Shown here piece after piece: positions 12,801 through 23,639 of a stretch of DNA of 64,000 bases. How positions within the stretch are numbered: the stretch's first letter is position 1; the number at the start of each line of letters is the position of its first letter. This DNA comes from Sabellastarte sp. h YS-2021. Its lineage: Eukaryota; Annelida; Polychaeta; Sabellida; Sabellidae. Position numbers and translations under genes: made by a program. A model generated the notes under the pieces. It did no database searches and was not told the DNA's origin. It worked only from the letters and a program-made list of their open reading frames with translations. The stretch covers positions 57,913,293-57,977,292 of the forward strand of contig OZ024927.1 of the NCBI GenBank assembly GCA_964017235.1, written 5' to 3'.

Positions 12801-15800
12801 TTTGCTCTAAAATGTTTCCTATTCAAAGTTTATCTCATACAATACATGTCAGTAGATAGAGTCCATATGGGCACTTTTAGCCTTTTTTAAAAAATCCCTT
12901 TTATTGTGTACTTTCTAGGAGCAGAGCTGAAGTATTTCTGTGATATGTGTTGCTTTGTGTCAGATACTGTGAGTAAATTAAAGCGACATAAGCTGACTCA
13001 TTCCAAGCTGAAGCCTTACATCTGTGGTAGGTGCTTTGTGGTATACCTTCATGTCCTTGTAATGTCCATATTTTTTTACTAGACTTGTGATAAATTAATT
13101 AATTTTTATTATGTCAGCTGACTTGTCAGTCAGCTGACATTATGACATCCCTCTGCGTTGTCTGCATCCATGTTCGCATCCATGTGAACAACTTCTCCTC
13201 CAAAAGTACAAGGCCCAGAGACCTGCTGTTTCTTTTTACCTTATCTATCAAGGATAAAAGATTGTTCAATACATGCAGATCTGTATTTTTGTCTGTTCCT
13301 CAGAGCCAATACAAGCAAGATACCCCCACCCAAAGTGTGAATATTTCAACACTTTGTCACAATTTTCTCACTGACTGTTGGAAGAGATTTGTCTCTTATC
13401 TTGTATATATGTACTTAGCCACAAGTAGATTCATTTGTGTGAGTATCAGGCCTGGATCTTTTAAAAACATTTTGTAATGAATTTTTAAAATAATTTTTAA
13501 TGCATTAAAATTCATGAAATCGTGCACTAAATCACTTATAACTTGAAAAGTATTGCATTTTGTTAAAATATGTTGTTCAGCTAGTTTTTACTTTGCTACA
13601 ATATGTTGAGTAACTTGGGAATCTATCCCAATCAATAAGCTAAGTGAGTAATGGTACTTTCTGACTTTTCAATATGTTCCCTAATGAGTAAAATCACTTT
13701 TAACTTGAAAACTATTGTATTTAGAGCATTTTGTTGAATACATTGTTCAGCTACTTTCTCCATAGCTACAACGTGGTCAGAAATCTGGAAGTCTATCTCC
13801 ATAGCTAAGTGAATAATATTTACTTTCACACTTTTCAGCAGTTACCTAATGAGTAAATGGCTTATAACTTCAAAATTATTGCAGCTTCGCAATTTGTTTT
13901 GGAGGTGTTGTTCATGAACAGTAGTATATTGAAGTTTCAAAGTTGTTGCTCCATATATAAGTGTGTAATGGCTACTTTTGTTATGGCATGGTGGAGTAAA
14001 TTGTATATATCTAGAACAACCAGGTCCTCAGTAGCTTCTTAGGAAATAACTTAACAGTTCACTTTCTACTTTACTGCTTAGGAAATAACTTAACAGTTCA
14101 CTTTCTACTTTACTTCTTAGGAAATAACTTTTTTAACAGTTCACTTTCTACTTTAGTTCTGAATACCATTTGCAGCACACAACCTTTGTGTCCTTTACTA
14201 CTGTTACTTGTAACCCGAAGCTCAGAACACAAAGTCAGCTGACACAGGGCCCATTCACAGACACTAATTGCTTGTTGTTATGGCAGTTAACTTTTTGACA
14301 CAAGTAGAAAAAATATAGGCCTCATATAGGACCTGTCTTTATTGGAACAGAGAAGTGTCTTTAAAATGTAAATATTATATAATAAATATTATATTTTAAA
14401 ATTTAAAAATAAGACTTTCAGACAACAAAAAGTCTACTCAATAATTTTTCAGCCCATAATCACATCATTTCCTCAACTTCAATGGATAAATGACTTTGTG
14501 AATAAAAATTGTATTAGATCAGATTTCTCATTTAATGACTTAGATTGAGTGTTGACATCAGTCACCTTTCATTCTACCTTTCAAAAAATTATTTATAAAA
14601 AGTCAGAAAGAGACAGTGTAGCGGCTATTGAGTGTATAATTGAATTTTACATTGAAAATATATCTTGTTAGTTCTAGTGATATATTGACTCATCTGAAGG
14701 ATGTTAGTTCAGCTGTTACTTTTCTCTCTCACATGATTCTGATGTTTTGCAAGGCTTTAATGTGTGTTTTTACATTTCTTATATCATTCTGATAAATACA
14801 CTCTATTAAACTGTAATATGTCCCTGTCCTCTTTCTCTGTGTATTAGATATGACGCCCCCTCTTGAAGGTGATACACATGTGTGTGTAATTAGTCCACTG
14901 TTTACCATTTTCCAGTAAGCATGTTTATTGTATAATTTTTTATTATCCACCGTGCGACGTATTTGACCCATATAGAGGGATATACGGAGCAGGATATATT
15001 TTATTTGTATACAAGGGCACCTCCATACCATGGATAACTAGTGTCAACAACTTCCGTTTTTCACCAATATCTCAGAAACTATGTTGCCTACAAATATGTA
15101 TTATATATCATTAGAAAGGTGGTTTCATAACGCTTCTTGCCATGTGTGCTGCATAAAAATCCATGCAGAAATAAAGGAGCTATTGCAAGTTAAAGACTGA
15201 AGTTTTTATATTCACTGTTGCCTTTGCTTTTTGAAAGCCTTTTCAGATTCTCTTATTAAATATTCATGTTATTTAACCCTTAAATCATACAAAATGGTGG
15301 ATAACAAAAGTAAAACATCCCTCATTGGACATATACAGAAAAAATATATCACTCATGAAGATTTACAATATAATACTTGTGCTGCGCATTCGTTTAATAT
15401 AATTGTTATTTTCATTTGTGATAAATTTTTTCTGTATATGTCATTCGGTAAGTTTTCCTATTGTATAATCATAGACAATAGTTGGCTCAAATGTTTGGAA
15501 ATAATTAGCTGTTTTCCAATGTCTGTGTTATAAAAAGTTCACATTTAAGTTCAAAGTGATTTGCTGGTTTAAAGTGGGAAAATAGTTTACAAATCTTTAT
15601 ACTGCCTGCAAATCCTGGCCAAAAGTAGAACTTTGTCTTAAGAGATTACAGTAACTGAAATTGTAGATATTAAATGTGTGTTAAAGCTTGAAATTAAGTT
15701 TTAAGTCTGAAAATTGTAGCTTGGATTTTGGGCTTTAAACCTCAGTAGCAAATGTACTACTGTTTATAGTTACTATTTTTTCATTTCTATTTTAAAATTA

Positions 15801-17773
15801 AAATTTCTAATTATTTTACAGCCTTGTGTGGGTACCGCTCCAATCAGAAGGATCACATACTTCGTCACATGAAAGCAAAGCATCCCGGAACCAATGATAG
15901 AGCCACACATGTTCAACTCTGTCACAAACCCTACCTACAGTTGGAAAGACCCAGTACTAATCCTGACACACAACTCAAACCTTGTCAAAGTCACAGCCAA
16001 CAATTAGAACAGTTCAGTAATGATAAGCTAATCCACTCATGTCAAAATCACAAGCCCAGCCAACAAAAATTGGATAAACACAATGATAAAGCTATGCAAC
16101 AAACAGAAGTTCATAATAGTGCAAATGTTAATAATACTTTGTCAAGTTGTCCTCAAAGTGCAGGTCAATCAGCAGTAAAGAGTAACCTATATGTTGAAGC
16201 AATCTCTTCAGCCAAAGAATCTGGAAATGAATGGTTAAATCCAACAGTTACAGACCTCATGTTTGCATTGAGTGAAAACACAGCCAATTCACTGCCTTGT
16301 ATTTTACTGCCTGAAGGCACAGATTTTTCAAACACAAATTTTGTGATTGTGAAAGAAATTGACTCTCCATCAGTGCCTGAAGAAACAGAATCTACCTTTC
16401 CCGCAGTAATATCTGGTAATACTGGTGTTTTTGACCAAAATAAACAAATTGGATTGTCTACAAAAATATCAAATGAGGGAGCAGATGGTGCAAGTGGATC
16501 CAATGATTGTATGTGTTATGTGAATACTGGAGACTCTGATAAGTTTGGTGAGATGGATGTTTTTGGAAAAGATATGGCTTACGGATCCTTAAGTGAAAAA
16601 TTGAAGGAAGATAAGGCAGACGGCGATGGAAGCGGTCATGCTGAAAGGACGTTTACCTGTCATTTTGAGAGGGACCAAAGAAATGAGGTAGTTGGTGGCA
16701 ATGCTTCTAGTAAGAGTAATCAGTTGAATTGTGTTGTTGATAATGGTAGTACTAGTACCAATAATGCAAACAGTGTCAGCCATATGTTATCTAAAGCGGT
16801 TGGAAATGATGCCTTGAGCAGGGAAGTTTCTCCTGAAGGAAGGAAAATGAGTGCACCTGAGAACATAAGCACTGAACCAGCAGTAGAAGTGTACATGATG
16901 AACAAAGACACCCTTCTGGTGCAAGATACTGAAAACCCTTATGTATTCTATCATGTGCATGAACAACAGGAAGTCCAGTCAAATTCATCAGCAAAAGATA
17001 TTGGCAGCATGAATGATAGTGAAGCCACAAAGGATGGAGAAATAAATGGCAAGTCAAGGGTAATGGGCCAAAAGTTTGGTGTAAACAAACAGAATACAAG
17101 TTTTCACCAATCAGGATTAGTCTGGGAAGAGGAAGATGAAAAATACAGAAGAGATAGTGGAGACAGAGAAACTAAAACTTCTAGCAAGGTATTGGAAAAT
17201 GAAACTGAAACTGCTCCTTGTAATGGCATAACACAGCTTAGTATGTTGAAATGTGGAACTGCGTGTGTATCCCAAACTCACATGTTTGGAGAAAGAACAT
17301 TATTAAATGATAGCATAAGTCCTATCAAGAACAAGACCATACAGCTGGACGTTTCAGAAAATGGAACTGTTCCAAGGGAAGCATCAACTAAAGATCCAAT
17401 ATCTCAAAGTGAAAGTAAAAATATGTTCTGTAATGATATGGAAGATAATACAGAATCAAAAGCCTTACAAAATGAAAGTAAAAGCATCTTACGATACAAA
17501 AAACAGGACAAGAGGTGCCAGAAAGAAAGCTTCAAAAATAAGAATACCAACTGGCGACAGGGTGACAAGAGTTTTACTTGTACGTTTTGTAAGATGGCAT
17601 TCTGCAAGGCTATCAGCTTGTACAAACACGTGCATGAACAACATAATACACATGTAGAAACACGTGATACTATCAAGTGGAAATGTGTGGTGTGTAGATA
17701 CACATGTAAACAGAGAAATACTCTTCTCAGACACATGCGAACACACAAAACTGATCACAGTTGTAATCCATAA
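6759..17773 (+). CDS. C2H2 zinc-finger protein, 5' end missing
   Basis: Three plus-strand exons join in frame: 6759-6837, 12919-13026 and 15822-17773 (stop TAA). Each of the first two codes one classical C2H2 finger with C-x2-C-x12-H-x3-H spacing. The third opens with a finger (CALC, then H-x4-H), runs through about 530 residues rich in Ser, Asn, Glu, Asp and Lys with no recognisable domain, and closes with two fingers at about 17574-17640 and 17682-17745. At least five fingers arranged as a cluster, a disordered linker and a terminal pair suggest a nuclear sequence-specific DNA-binding regulator; that role is inferred from the family. The first visible exon begins at a splice acceptor, so the start codon and perhaps more fingers lie upstream, either before the window or undetected. 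A 5.7-kb MULE sits in the upstream intron. I cannot assign an orthologue. A possible poly(A) signal ATTAAA lies at 17874. Confidence 0.85.
6883..8434 (+). mobile_element. Element with GTCAGCTGAC termini and ~155-bp tandem core, copy A
   Basis: The left end carries the self-palindrome GTCAGCTGAC twice (6886-6895 and 6902-6911). The right end carries it once (8391-8400), followed by CCATTCACGGGCACTGATTG and CTTGTT. Copy B at 13111-14276 has the same ends, which sets the boundaries. The interior is mostly a tandem array (7011-8290). Palindromic ends around a ~160-bp tandem core resemble the non-autonomous pearl/Helentron-type elements known from bivalves; that family assignment is inference. It lies in the intron only 46 bp after the first zinc-finger exon. 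Confidence 0.6.
7011..8290 (+). repeat. ~155-bp tandem repeat core of copy A, about eight units
   Basis: Units begin with variants of AGCTACTTTCAGGTTCTCAC at about 7011, 7253, 7408, 7563, 7720, 7882, 8037 and 8192. Each continues with GTTGAGTAAATCAGTTGTAA, then CTATTGCATTTACAGTATTT, then TAGCTCATTGCATAGCTGAG. Spacing is 151-162 bp except for the first interval (242 bp), which holds an extra partial unit. Confidence 0.85.
8435..8925. other. Intron sequence, nothing recognised
   Basis: AT-rich zinc-finger intron between the two repeats of the first pair. It is not similar to the matching stretch 14277-14938. Short open frames here have no coding features. Confidence 0.5.
8926..9460. repeat. 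Dispersed repeat with TTTATTATCCACC / GGTGGATAATAAA inverted ends, copy A
   Basis: TTTATTATCCACC (8926-8938) and GGTGGATAATAAA (9284-9296) form inverted ends around 371 bp that begins with a GTATTTGACCCAAATAGGG motif. Similarity to copy B (14939-15470) continues past the right end into a ~140-bp segment with its own hairpin: GACATATACAAAAATATA at about 9321 pairs with TATATCTTTTCTGTATATGTC ending at about 9434. It looks like a miniature inverted-repeat element plus an adjoining hairpin that travel together. No coding content. Confidence 0.6.
9461..11139. other. AT-rich intron with a poly(A) run
   Basis: No gene or recognisable transposon was seen. The only landmark is an uninterrupted run of about 22 A at roughly 10840-10862, which could be the tail of an unrecognised retroelement copy or a simple slippage tract. 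Confidence 0.5.
11140..12085 (+). mobile_element. CR1/L2-like LINE remnant, 3' part
   Basis: Translation gives the end of a reverse transcriptase: LNLNPDKTEFIIFGSK, then VVRNLGVWFD, then in other frames ANTTKFSHITSVGKTLQWL, FDAPKIWNDL and a final segment like SLLSFRRMLNTHLFAKAY. The 3' end near GATTAAGCACTGTAAAATT is typical of this group. Several frame changes break it. The family differs from the LINE at 2850-5327 but matches the fragment at 51090-51330 (both have PDKxEFIIFG and KNLGVWFD). Confidence 0.7.
12086..12548. other. Intron sequence, nothing recognised
   Basis: Zinc-finger intron between the LINE remnant and the SINE. Alternating GTTTTAAT and CAGTTAC motifs hint at an old local repeat at 12170-12340 but no unit can be fixed. 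Confidence 0.35.
12549..12710 (+). mobile_element. tRNA-derived SINE
   Basis: The sequence opens with GAGGTCCTGAGTGGC and TTTGGCATCTAATCACAGGC, carries a B-box-like GGGTTCAACCCC at about 12617, and ends in the shared tail CCTGTCCCAATGTGACCCTG, then CTGTTGAACGGGATGTAAAA. The same unit occurs inverted at 58325-58475. The tail is common to all SINE families in this window. Confidence 0.7.
12919..13026 (+). CDS. Zinc-finger gene, second visible exon
   Basis: Acceptor CTTTCTAG ends at 12918 and donor GTAGGT starts at 13027. The exon is 108 nt, phase 1 in and phase 1 out. It codes a full finger (CDMC, HKLTH), then a linker with KPY and the first cysteine of the next finger, so that finger is split across the intron and completed by CGYR in the third exon. 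Confidence 0.8.
13530..13880 (+). repeat. ~163-bp tandem core of copy B
   Basis: The phrase CTTATAACTTGAAAAGTATT recurs with changes at about 13532, 13694 and 13858, each followed by GCATTT-, TTGTTCAGCTA- and CATAGCTAAGTGA-like tracts. The unit is related to the 155-bp core unit of copy A. Confidence 0.65.
14035..14155 (+). repeat. ~40-bp triplication
   Basis: CTTAGGAAATAACTTAACAG followed by TTCACTTTCTACTTTA is repeated three times head to tail, the third with a TTT insertion. Copies are nearly identical, so the duplication is recent. Confidence 0.85.
14277..14938. other. Intron sequence, nothing recognised
   Basis: AT-rich stretch between the two repeats of the second pair. No coding or repeat signal was identified. 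Confidence 0.4.
14939..15470. repeat. Dispersed repeat with TTATTATCCACC / GGTGGATAACAAA inverted ends, copy B
   Basis: Same layout as 8926-9460: inverted ends at 14939-14951 and 15297-15309, then a shared extension holding a hairpin (GGACATATACAGAAAAAATA at 15326 pairing with TTTTTTCTGTATATGTC ending at 15442). Short open frames at 14729-15031 and 15231-15533 run through it and are not genes. Confidence 0.6.
15822..17773 (+). CDS. Zinc-finger gene, long last exon
   Basis: Acceptor TATTTTACAG ends at 15821 and the exon enters in phase 1, completing the alanine of CALC. It is open for about 650 codons to TAA at 17771-17773. The middle is of low complexity and acidic; the two C-terminal fingers use CTFC with H-x4-H and CVVC with H-x3-H. 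The protein ends shortly after the last histidine. Confidence 0.88.
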
Positions 17774-19275
17774 GTATAAAAACTTTTATATACTAGGTTA
17801 ACTTTTGGTTTTTGATACCTCTGTAATGTCTATTTTTCAGAAAGTAGCAATGAAGATGTAACTATAATCAAACATTAAATATTTACTCATTTGGACGAAA
17901 CATAGCAATATTTCCCTGTCTTTTCATTTACATTTGTTCTGTTTGTTGAATAGTTAATAATGAAAAAAAATATAGTCTTTAATTTGTGTACGTTATTTTT
18001 CTAACCTACATTTAGGCTATATCAAAGCATTTTCAGTGTGTTCACTACACAGAAAGATTAGGGATGGGGTGTTGTCATGTTTAGTTGTGATACCCCAATG
18101 AACCAATTCTGCCTGATAGAAGACACTTTTTCAGTATTCCCCTTCAGTGCACACTAATACCATTATAGGGTACCCCTAAAATATTTTCATGTCTCTGTGT
18201 GACAAAATTATTTTTCAAGCTTTATGGGTGACATTGATTGTGAAGTTTTTGGTTTACTTTCGTATTTATAGTCTGAAAGTTGGTGACAATACATCATCTT
18301 TGTTGTCAAGAAGCATTGATTTAACATTATGCAGCTGAATATAAAAAAATTATAAGCACAAAAAAATTTTAATTCTTAGAATGTTTAGAATATTATAGAT
18401 AATGATAAATTGGCTAACAATTTCAGTCTCTTCAGAATTTTCAATTTAAACCAAAAGAAATAGAAATGATATTTATTTAAAAAAAACTCTTATTTTTTTC
18501 CTGTGATGTTAGTTGGATCTTGTGATGCTTTTAACAGCTAAGGTTTTGCTGTTGTAGGCCACCCAAGGCTTATTTGTTTTCATATCAGTTTTACTGATCA
18601 CCCCTGAGGCCACCAACAGATTTTGGTCCATGTTGAATAACTTCTTTGGTTTACAGAACCTTTTTAAAATTTTACCTCATTTCAAGCCTATTTGGCAGGG
18701 GAAAATGTGTTGCATATATTGAATCAACTATAAACTTTAGGTAACTTTCAACACCCGAGAGAAAAAACCTGTCACGGCATTTTGGGAGAAACTGCTTGCA
18801 CTAGTACACTCAAACATGGCACATACAATCTCAAATGGTCAGTTTCGAAAGACTTTTGAGATTGATTAGAGTCATTAGACCATAAATGCACAAGTGGCTC
18901 GATGTGGAATGCTACATTTTTTTTGCCTTTTAAACCTTTTGTCTAGTTGTATTTGCAATTTTAGTTACTTGTTATGAAGCCATAGCCAGACGTGAAAAAA
19001 ATCCTGTTCTGTGTTTGTGTACAGTGTGTATGTATGAGGAGGGGGTGCAAATTTATCTTTATTGATTAAAGCTTCATAAAGCTCTTACGTACTATTAACA
19101 TTTCCTGCACATTTGCATAACTTTACCCCAATTGTTTATCAGGATCACTGTTTTTTTAAGGTAAAAATGTTTTCATGTTATCTCGACCTGGAATGGAATC
19201 TGCAACCAAAGTGCTGAAAGTCAAGTGATAATCAGCTAAACTTAACCACAATCCAACCTGTCATCATGTTTACAG
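17774..19275. other. 3' flank of the zinc-finger gene
   Basis: The first 110 bp is probably 3' UTR, ending near ATTAAA at 17874-17879. Beyond that I see only AT-rich unannotatable sequence up to the candidate exon at 19276. Confidence 0.4.
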
Positions 19276-19527
19276 ATGTGGCAGTTCAACACTCCCACTG
19301 TTCATCCTATTTCCTGCCATATACATTGCCCTGTAATTTTAGCTGGCAGACTAATACACTGTGACATGTGTAAGAAATACAAGGTCCATCTTTCGGAGCA
19401 ACTGGAATTCTTTCTGCATTGCATAATATGCACAGGTGTTGATAAAAGATATTCAATTGAGGAAGAGCTCCAAATGCATTATGCAGACGGATACAGTAAA
19501 CATTCAGCATTAATATTGTGCATTTAA
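19276..19527 (+). CDS. Possible terminal exon of a Cys/His-rich protein
   Basis: A good acceptor (TCATGTTTACAG) ends at 19275 and is followed by 84 in-frame codons to TAA at 19525, with AATAAA-like sequence about 160 bp downstream. The peptide has CHIHC, HCDMC and HCIIC clusters and a hydrophilic C-terminus, so it could be a degenerate zinc-binding module. It starts with ATG at the exon edge, so it could be a first coding exon, a last exon, or chance. The clusters are read in phase 0, which does not fit directly after the phase-1 donors of the zinc-finger exons upstream. Family not recognised. Confidence 0.28.
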   Translation: MWQFNTPTVHPISCHIHCPVILAGRLIHCDMCKKYKVHLSEQLEFFLHCIICTGVDKRYSIEEELQMHYADGYSKHSALILCI

Positions 19528-20175
19528 AATACATCATTACATACAGGCATGTAAACTAAGAAGATTGTATGACAATGGCAATTCATTAAATGAAAACATA
19601 TCTGCAAAAAATATATTGAATTATCCATATGATATTGCATCAAGATTAGCTGACACATCTCACATTTTAGACTATTAATCACAATAAAATATACAACTGT
19701 GGGTAGAAAATTGATTGCTGTATTTTAGTTTCTAAGTTCAACCTACACTAAGGTAATATATCAAAATAAATGAATGCACTGCATTAACTGGGATAAGAAA
19801 TATGAAGTTAGATGTACATAACTCCCTGAAAGTAAAGTTAGATTTTCCAAGTCTAAATGTTCTGTTTTGACTGCGCAAAAACCAAACTGCCAACAATCCT
19901 CAGTTTCTCTTTTCTGTAATTGTAACACTTTCACTTTCTCCCTCTGACTTCTTGGCTTTCCATTAGCAGTTGCTTGCTCATGCCCAGTGATCTCATTGCA
20001 TAATCATGATTCACCTAACCCAGTCATTGTTGGAAGATTGAAAACAGTTTTAGCCACTAGGTTTTTATTTTTTTAATGGAGAGATTATATTTTTACCCCA
20101 CAGCTCTTAAGGGCTGTCAGGGTATTGTTTTCACCCATGGTGTCCAGATGTGTGGGCGGGCAGCAGGAAAAAGTT

Positions 20176-20715
20176 TGTCCGGGCTGTATCTCAGAAATCA
20201 TAAGGTGAAGGAAGTTGATACTGGGTACGGGTATTGGTTAGGGGGTGTAGGTGTGCAACGTCATGGTCTGACCTTGATTTGACCTTTCACCTTACCATAG
20301 TGACCTTGACCCATAAAATCTTGTCTGGCAATATCTCAGAAACGGTAAGGTGTAGGAAGTTGATACTTGGTAGGGATATTGGTTGGGGATTGTAGGTGTG
20401 GTACTTCATTGAGTGACCTTGATATGACCTTTGACCTCGATGTAGTGACCTTGACCTATAAAATTTGGCCTGAGTTATATCTCAGAAACCGTAAGGTGTA
20501 GGAGGTTGATACTTGGTAGGGACATTTTTGTAGGTGTACAATGTCATGGTGTGACCTTGATTTGACCTTTATGGCCTTGCCATAGTGACCTTGAGTTTGA
20601 AAATTATGTCTAGACTATATATCGGAAACTGTAAGGTGTAGGAAGTTTATACTTAGTAGGGATATTGGTTAGGGCTGTAGTTTTGCAATCATGGTGACCT
20701 TTAACCTTGGCTCTG
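20176..20715 (+). repeat. ~144-bp tandem repeat, four units
   Basis: The phrase TATCTCAGAAACSGTAAGGTG recurs at about 20186, 20331, 20475 and 20619, each followed by TAGGAAGTTGATACTTGGTA, GGGATATTGGTTAGGG, TGTAGGTGTGCAA and several TGACCTTGA words. Inverted copies of the same unit lie at 48185-48700. Confidence 0.85.
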
Positions 20716-21258
20716 CCATACTTTTTTTAATTATGCTATTTCCTATGACAACTATACTTAATAAATCTAACAGTTTCATAATTTTTAGTTTTTTGATTAA
20801 TGCTGTCATTTTGCTATACCTTTACATACATTTTCTCTCTCTTAGACATTATTTTCTCTATGTAAACATTATTTGGATCATTTTATAACTGACACTGTTT
20901 GCTCTGAAAGTATCCTTATCTTTTTCTGTTTTAAATCTATGTCTCGTGGCGTCAAAAATTTCCGGTCTTGGGTACAGGCATCTTAGATGCTATTTTTAGA
21001 CGTTTAATGTGTCTGAATTCTTTGTGACAATTGAAAAAAACAACAATACCTGAAACAGACAATAAGGTTGAATTGTAAGGTCCAACAACTGGAATATTTA
21101 AAGCGGCATAGTCATATAGTTGAATTCTGGGAGATTTGGGGTGTTTTTTTTAAACTAATTTATTCATTCATGTTGGCATTTTTTCTTTTTCGTTTACATC
21201 ATCCGTGTAACATTTTGTATGACTGTTAAATTTGATAATTATCCTATAGGTATTTTAG

Positions 21259-21487
21259 GGGCCACAGTGGCAGAGTGGTAACACTCCTCCCACCTCTGAG
21301 ATCGGGGTTCGGTTCCCGGTCTGACCTCAAGTGGGAAAGCTGGTAGTTGCTTGTCGTTGGCCGGCAATTTACAGTACAGACCCTTGACCAACTGTATATA
21401 CCTGTTTCCACTGCCTTCCCAACTACCCATCGTGATACGACCTGTACAGTGGTGAAAGCAATGTAAAACCCCAAATAAATAAATAAA
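21259..21487 (+). mobile_element. tRNA-derived SINE with intact target duplication
   Basis: An internal pol III promoter is visible: A box TGGCAGAGTGG at 21268-21278 and B box GGTTCGGTTCC at 21306-21316. The 3' part has the shared SINE tail and ends in (AAAT)n. Flanking duplication TATAGGTATTTTA (21246-21258) and TATAGGTATTCTA (21488-21500) fixes both ends and implies a fairly recent insertion. Confidence 0.85.
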
Positions 21488-21500
21488 TATAGGTATTCTA

Positions 21501-23058
21501 AAACTTGCAAAGAAAAAAATGTTGAAGTTGTAGATACATCTTGATAAATACTGTTCCATGTAAGCGTGTACTATACCACAGCTGCACTATAGCCCATAGT
21601 TGCTACAGTAGACTGTATAGTTAGAAACTCCAGTATCCAAAGGATATGGCTCTAGCTATGTCAAGGTTATATCTACAACATTGAAACACTCTGATTTTTG
21701 AACATCATATCTGCTTCCACTGCAAATGGTCCCACATAAGTCAACTGTAAAGTAATGACTCTTCTAGTGGGCTGGTTTGTCAAATATTTCTAGGTATCCC
21801 GTAAAAGTTGCCAGGTTTAAAGAACAAACGATATATTTTGGAGATCATGGGAATAAATCAAGCGGGTCTATATAAAAAAATATTGTGAGAGAGAAATTTG
21901 CCACCATGCTAATATATATGTAGATGCACAAAAATCCCACCGAAAATAAACTACAAAATAATCGAGTAGTTACTTCAGGGTAGGGTTCTTACACCCGTTT
22001 CAACTGCCGAGGTAATGCTAGAACAGGCCGTGAGAGAATCCTCAATGTTTTTATGAACTGGATTGGAATCTTCAACCAAAGAAGTTAGGGTGAGCGATTA
22101 AATGCCAGACTTCCCTACTATGTGTCTGAGGCTTCTTTCCACAGGTTCATAGCTTGTTTTCATAAATGTGCTTGTTGATGATCTGATTAATGTAAATCAA
22201 TCTGGCCTTCTGTTTCAGTAAGTGATCATTCACCCTTGTTGCCGTTTATCAAGGAAGAGTGTAGCGGACAAGGCATTAAAATTACCTGGTTAAGAAATGT
22301 TGCTACAATTAAGAACATTCATAATGTTTGAGAGTAACTGTTGGAGTATGTAAGAAGATTATTGGTGGTGGGAAGGAACGTAAATGGCCCTGTGTCACAT
22401 ACGAGAATTTTTTTTAGTAAACTCAGTTATGATGCAAGTTTATGGATATTGAGTGTGGCGATGACAGCATTTCTGAACAGATTTATTGTGACATGTTACA
22501 GATTGGGGTTCTATCTGGTTTTCTCCAGACATCAGATATAGGTAGCAGACTGTATAGATGTTCTGTTTTAAAACAATGAAATGAGCAGTGGTCTCAATAA
22601 ATCTCTGTAAATGAATAAAATATGTAAATAGAAGTTGGTGTTCTGTGAAATGTGAAAGAATATGACATTTTGAAAATCTCACACATACAGTGCACAACTG
22701 AAACCGACTAGTTTCATATTCTTTATGGATTAGGTTCTATTGTGGTCAGTAGGAACATTTCAGCAAGTGCTTGACTTTTATTAAAGTTCCAATGTCATCA
22801 GTGAGTGAATGAAGTGTACACAAGTACATTATGTCATGACAGGCTACGCAATTCAAAGGCGCAGTGTGACATAGCTGTCGCACTCAAAGTTACACCGACA
22901 AGTTTTAAGATGGGGCACAGAGTATTTCCACCAGTCACCCAAGTCCCTCTGCACATTTGTTGAGCAAGTTTTGTACTTTAAAATGGCCAAACTACATTTG
23001 GTGATATCTTGGCATTTATGTTGCTAAGTTGGTATACAAAATTGATTCCAACTAAAAC
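21501..23058. other. Non-coding stretch, nothing firm
   Basis: Moderately complex, AT-rich sequence with no gene-like frame, splice-supported exon or recognisable element. Confidence 0.4.
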
Positions 23059-23292
23059 AAGAGCACTTGGAGAGCGCAGACCTCCAATAGGCACATGATA
23101 ATAAGTAAATTCAAAAAATAATCTGGATATTTCTGTTTCCAGACTGTGATCCAGATCAGTTTAAAAATTTAATGGGATCTACGTTGAACAAAGACCATTT
23201 TTAAGAAGTTTCAGCAAATAGTATTTGCATAATCCTGCTAACAAACAGACAGTCATGAATATAATACCTCCTTGGTGGAGGTTATAAGAAAG
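23059..23292 (+). mobile_element. Short dispersed repeat with RTE-like 3' tail
   Basis: It begins GAGCACTTGGAGAGCGCAGA, contains GATCCAGATCAGTTTAAAAA, and ends CCTGCTAACAAACAGACAG followed by ACCTCCTTGGTGGAGGTTAT. This ending is widespread in marine invertebrates as the 3' end of RTE-type LINEs and their non-autonomous partners (general knowledge). Related pieces lie at 28036-28345, 47965-48112 and 60175-60243. Confidence 0.55.
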
Positions 23293-23639
23293 TTTGCATC
23301 GCACCAGATTTTCACTTAAAAGGGGTTTGATAGTAGACATCTAGGTGTCTCCGGGCTCATTCATTTGGTCCCACCTAAACATTATTGTAAGTGTTGTCTT
23401 CTATAACATTGTTACACATGCTCTGGTCTTCGGGCTTTGTCCTTGCCACTACCAGCCCATGCTGTCACTTTGACTTTGAAAGCTGACCAATGCAAATCAA
23501 ACTTTTCTCTTTCTTTCTCAGCATAGGTTTTTAGTTTTTTTTCATGGTCATTCTTTAAGCTTTCTTATGAAAGCAAGGTATAATCTTAGATCTACCAGAA
23601 AGGAGTGCCACATTTCTGTGTAGTTGCACTTTCCCACGG

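Larger units (their letters stand above)
13111..14276 (+). mobile_element. Element with GTCAGCTGAC termini and tandem core, copy B
   Basis: The left end has GTCAGCTGAC twice, starting at about 13113, followed by a tract nearly identical to copy A (GTGAACAACTTCTCCTCCAAA). The right end has GTCAGCTGAC at 14234-14243 and ends ACTAATTGCTTGTT. The core has only about three ~163-bp units (13530-13880), plus a separate triplication at 14035-14155. It begins 85 bp after the second zinc-finger exon. Confidence 0.6.

Noticed and set aside
14729-15533. Two 100-codon frames as small genes
   Set aside because: Both run through the TATCCACC repeat shared with 8926-9460.
17404-17758. Minus-strand frames of 89-114 codons
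   Set aside because: Antisense shadows of the long zinc-finger exon; composition mirrors the coding strand.
21268-21330. A functional tRNA gene
   Set aside because: A and B boxes are present but the acceptor and anticodon stems do not fold, and it is followed by a SINE body, tail and target duplication.
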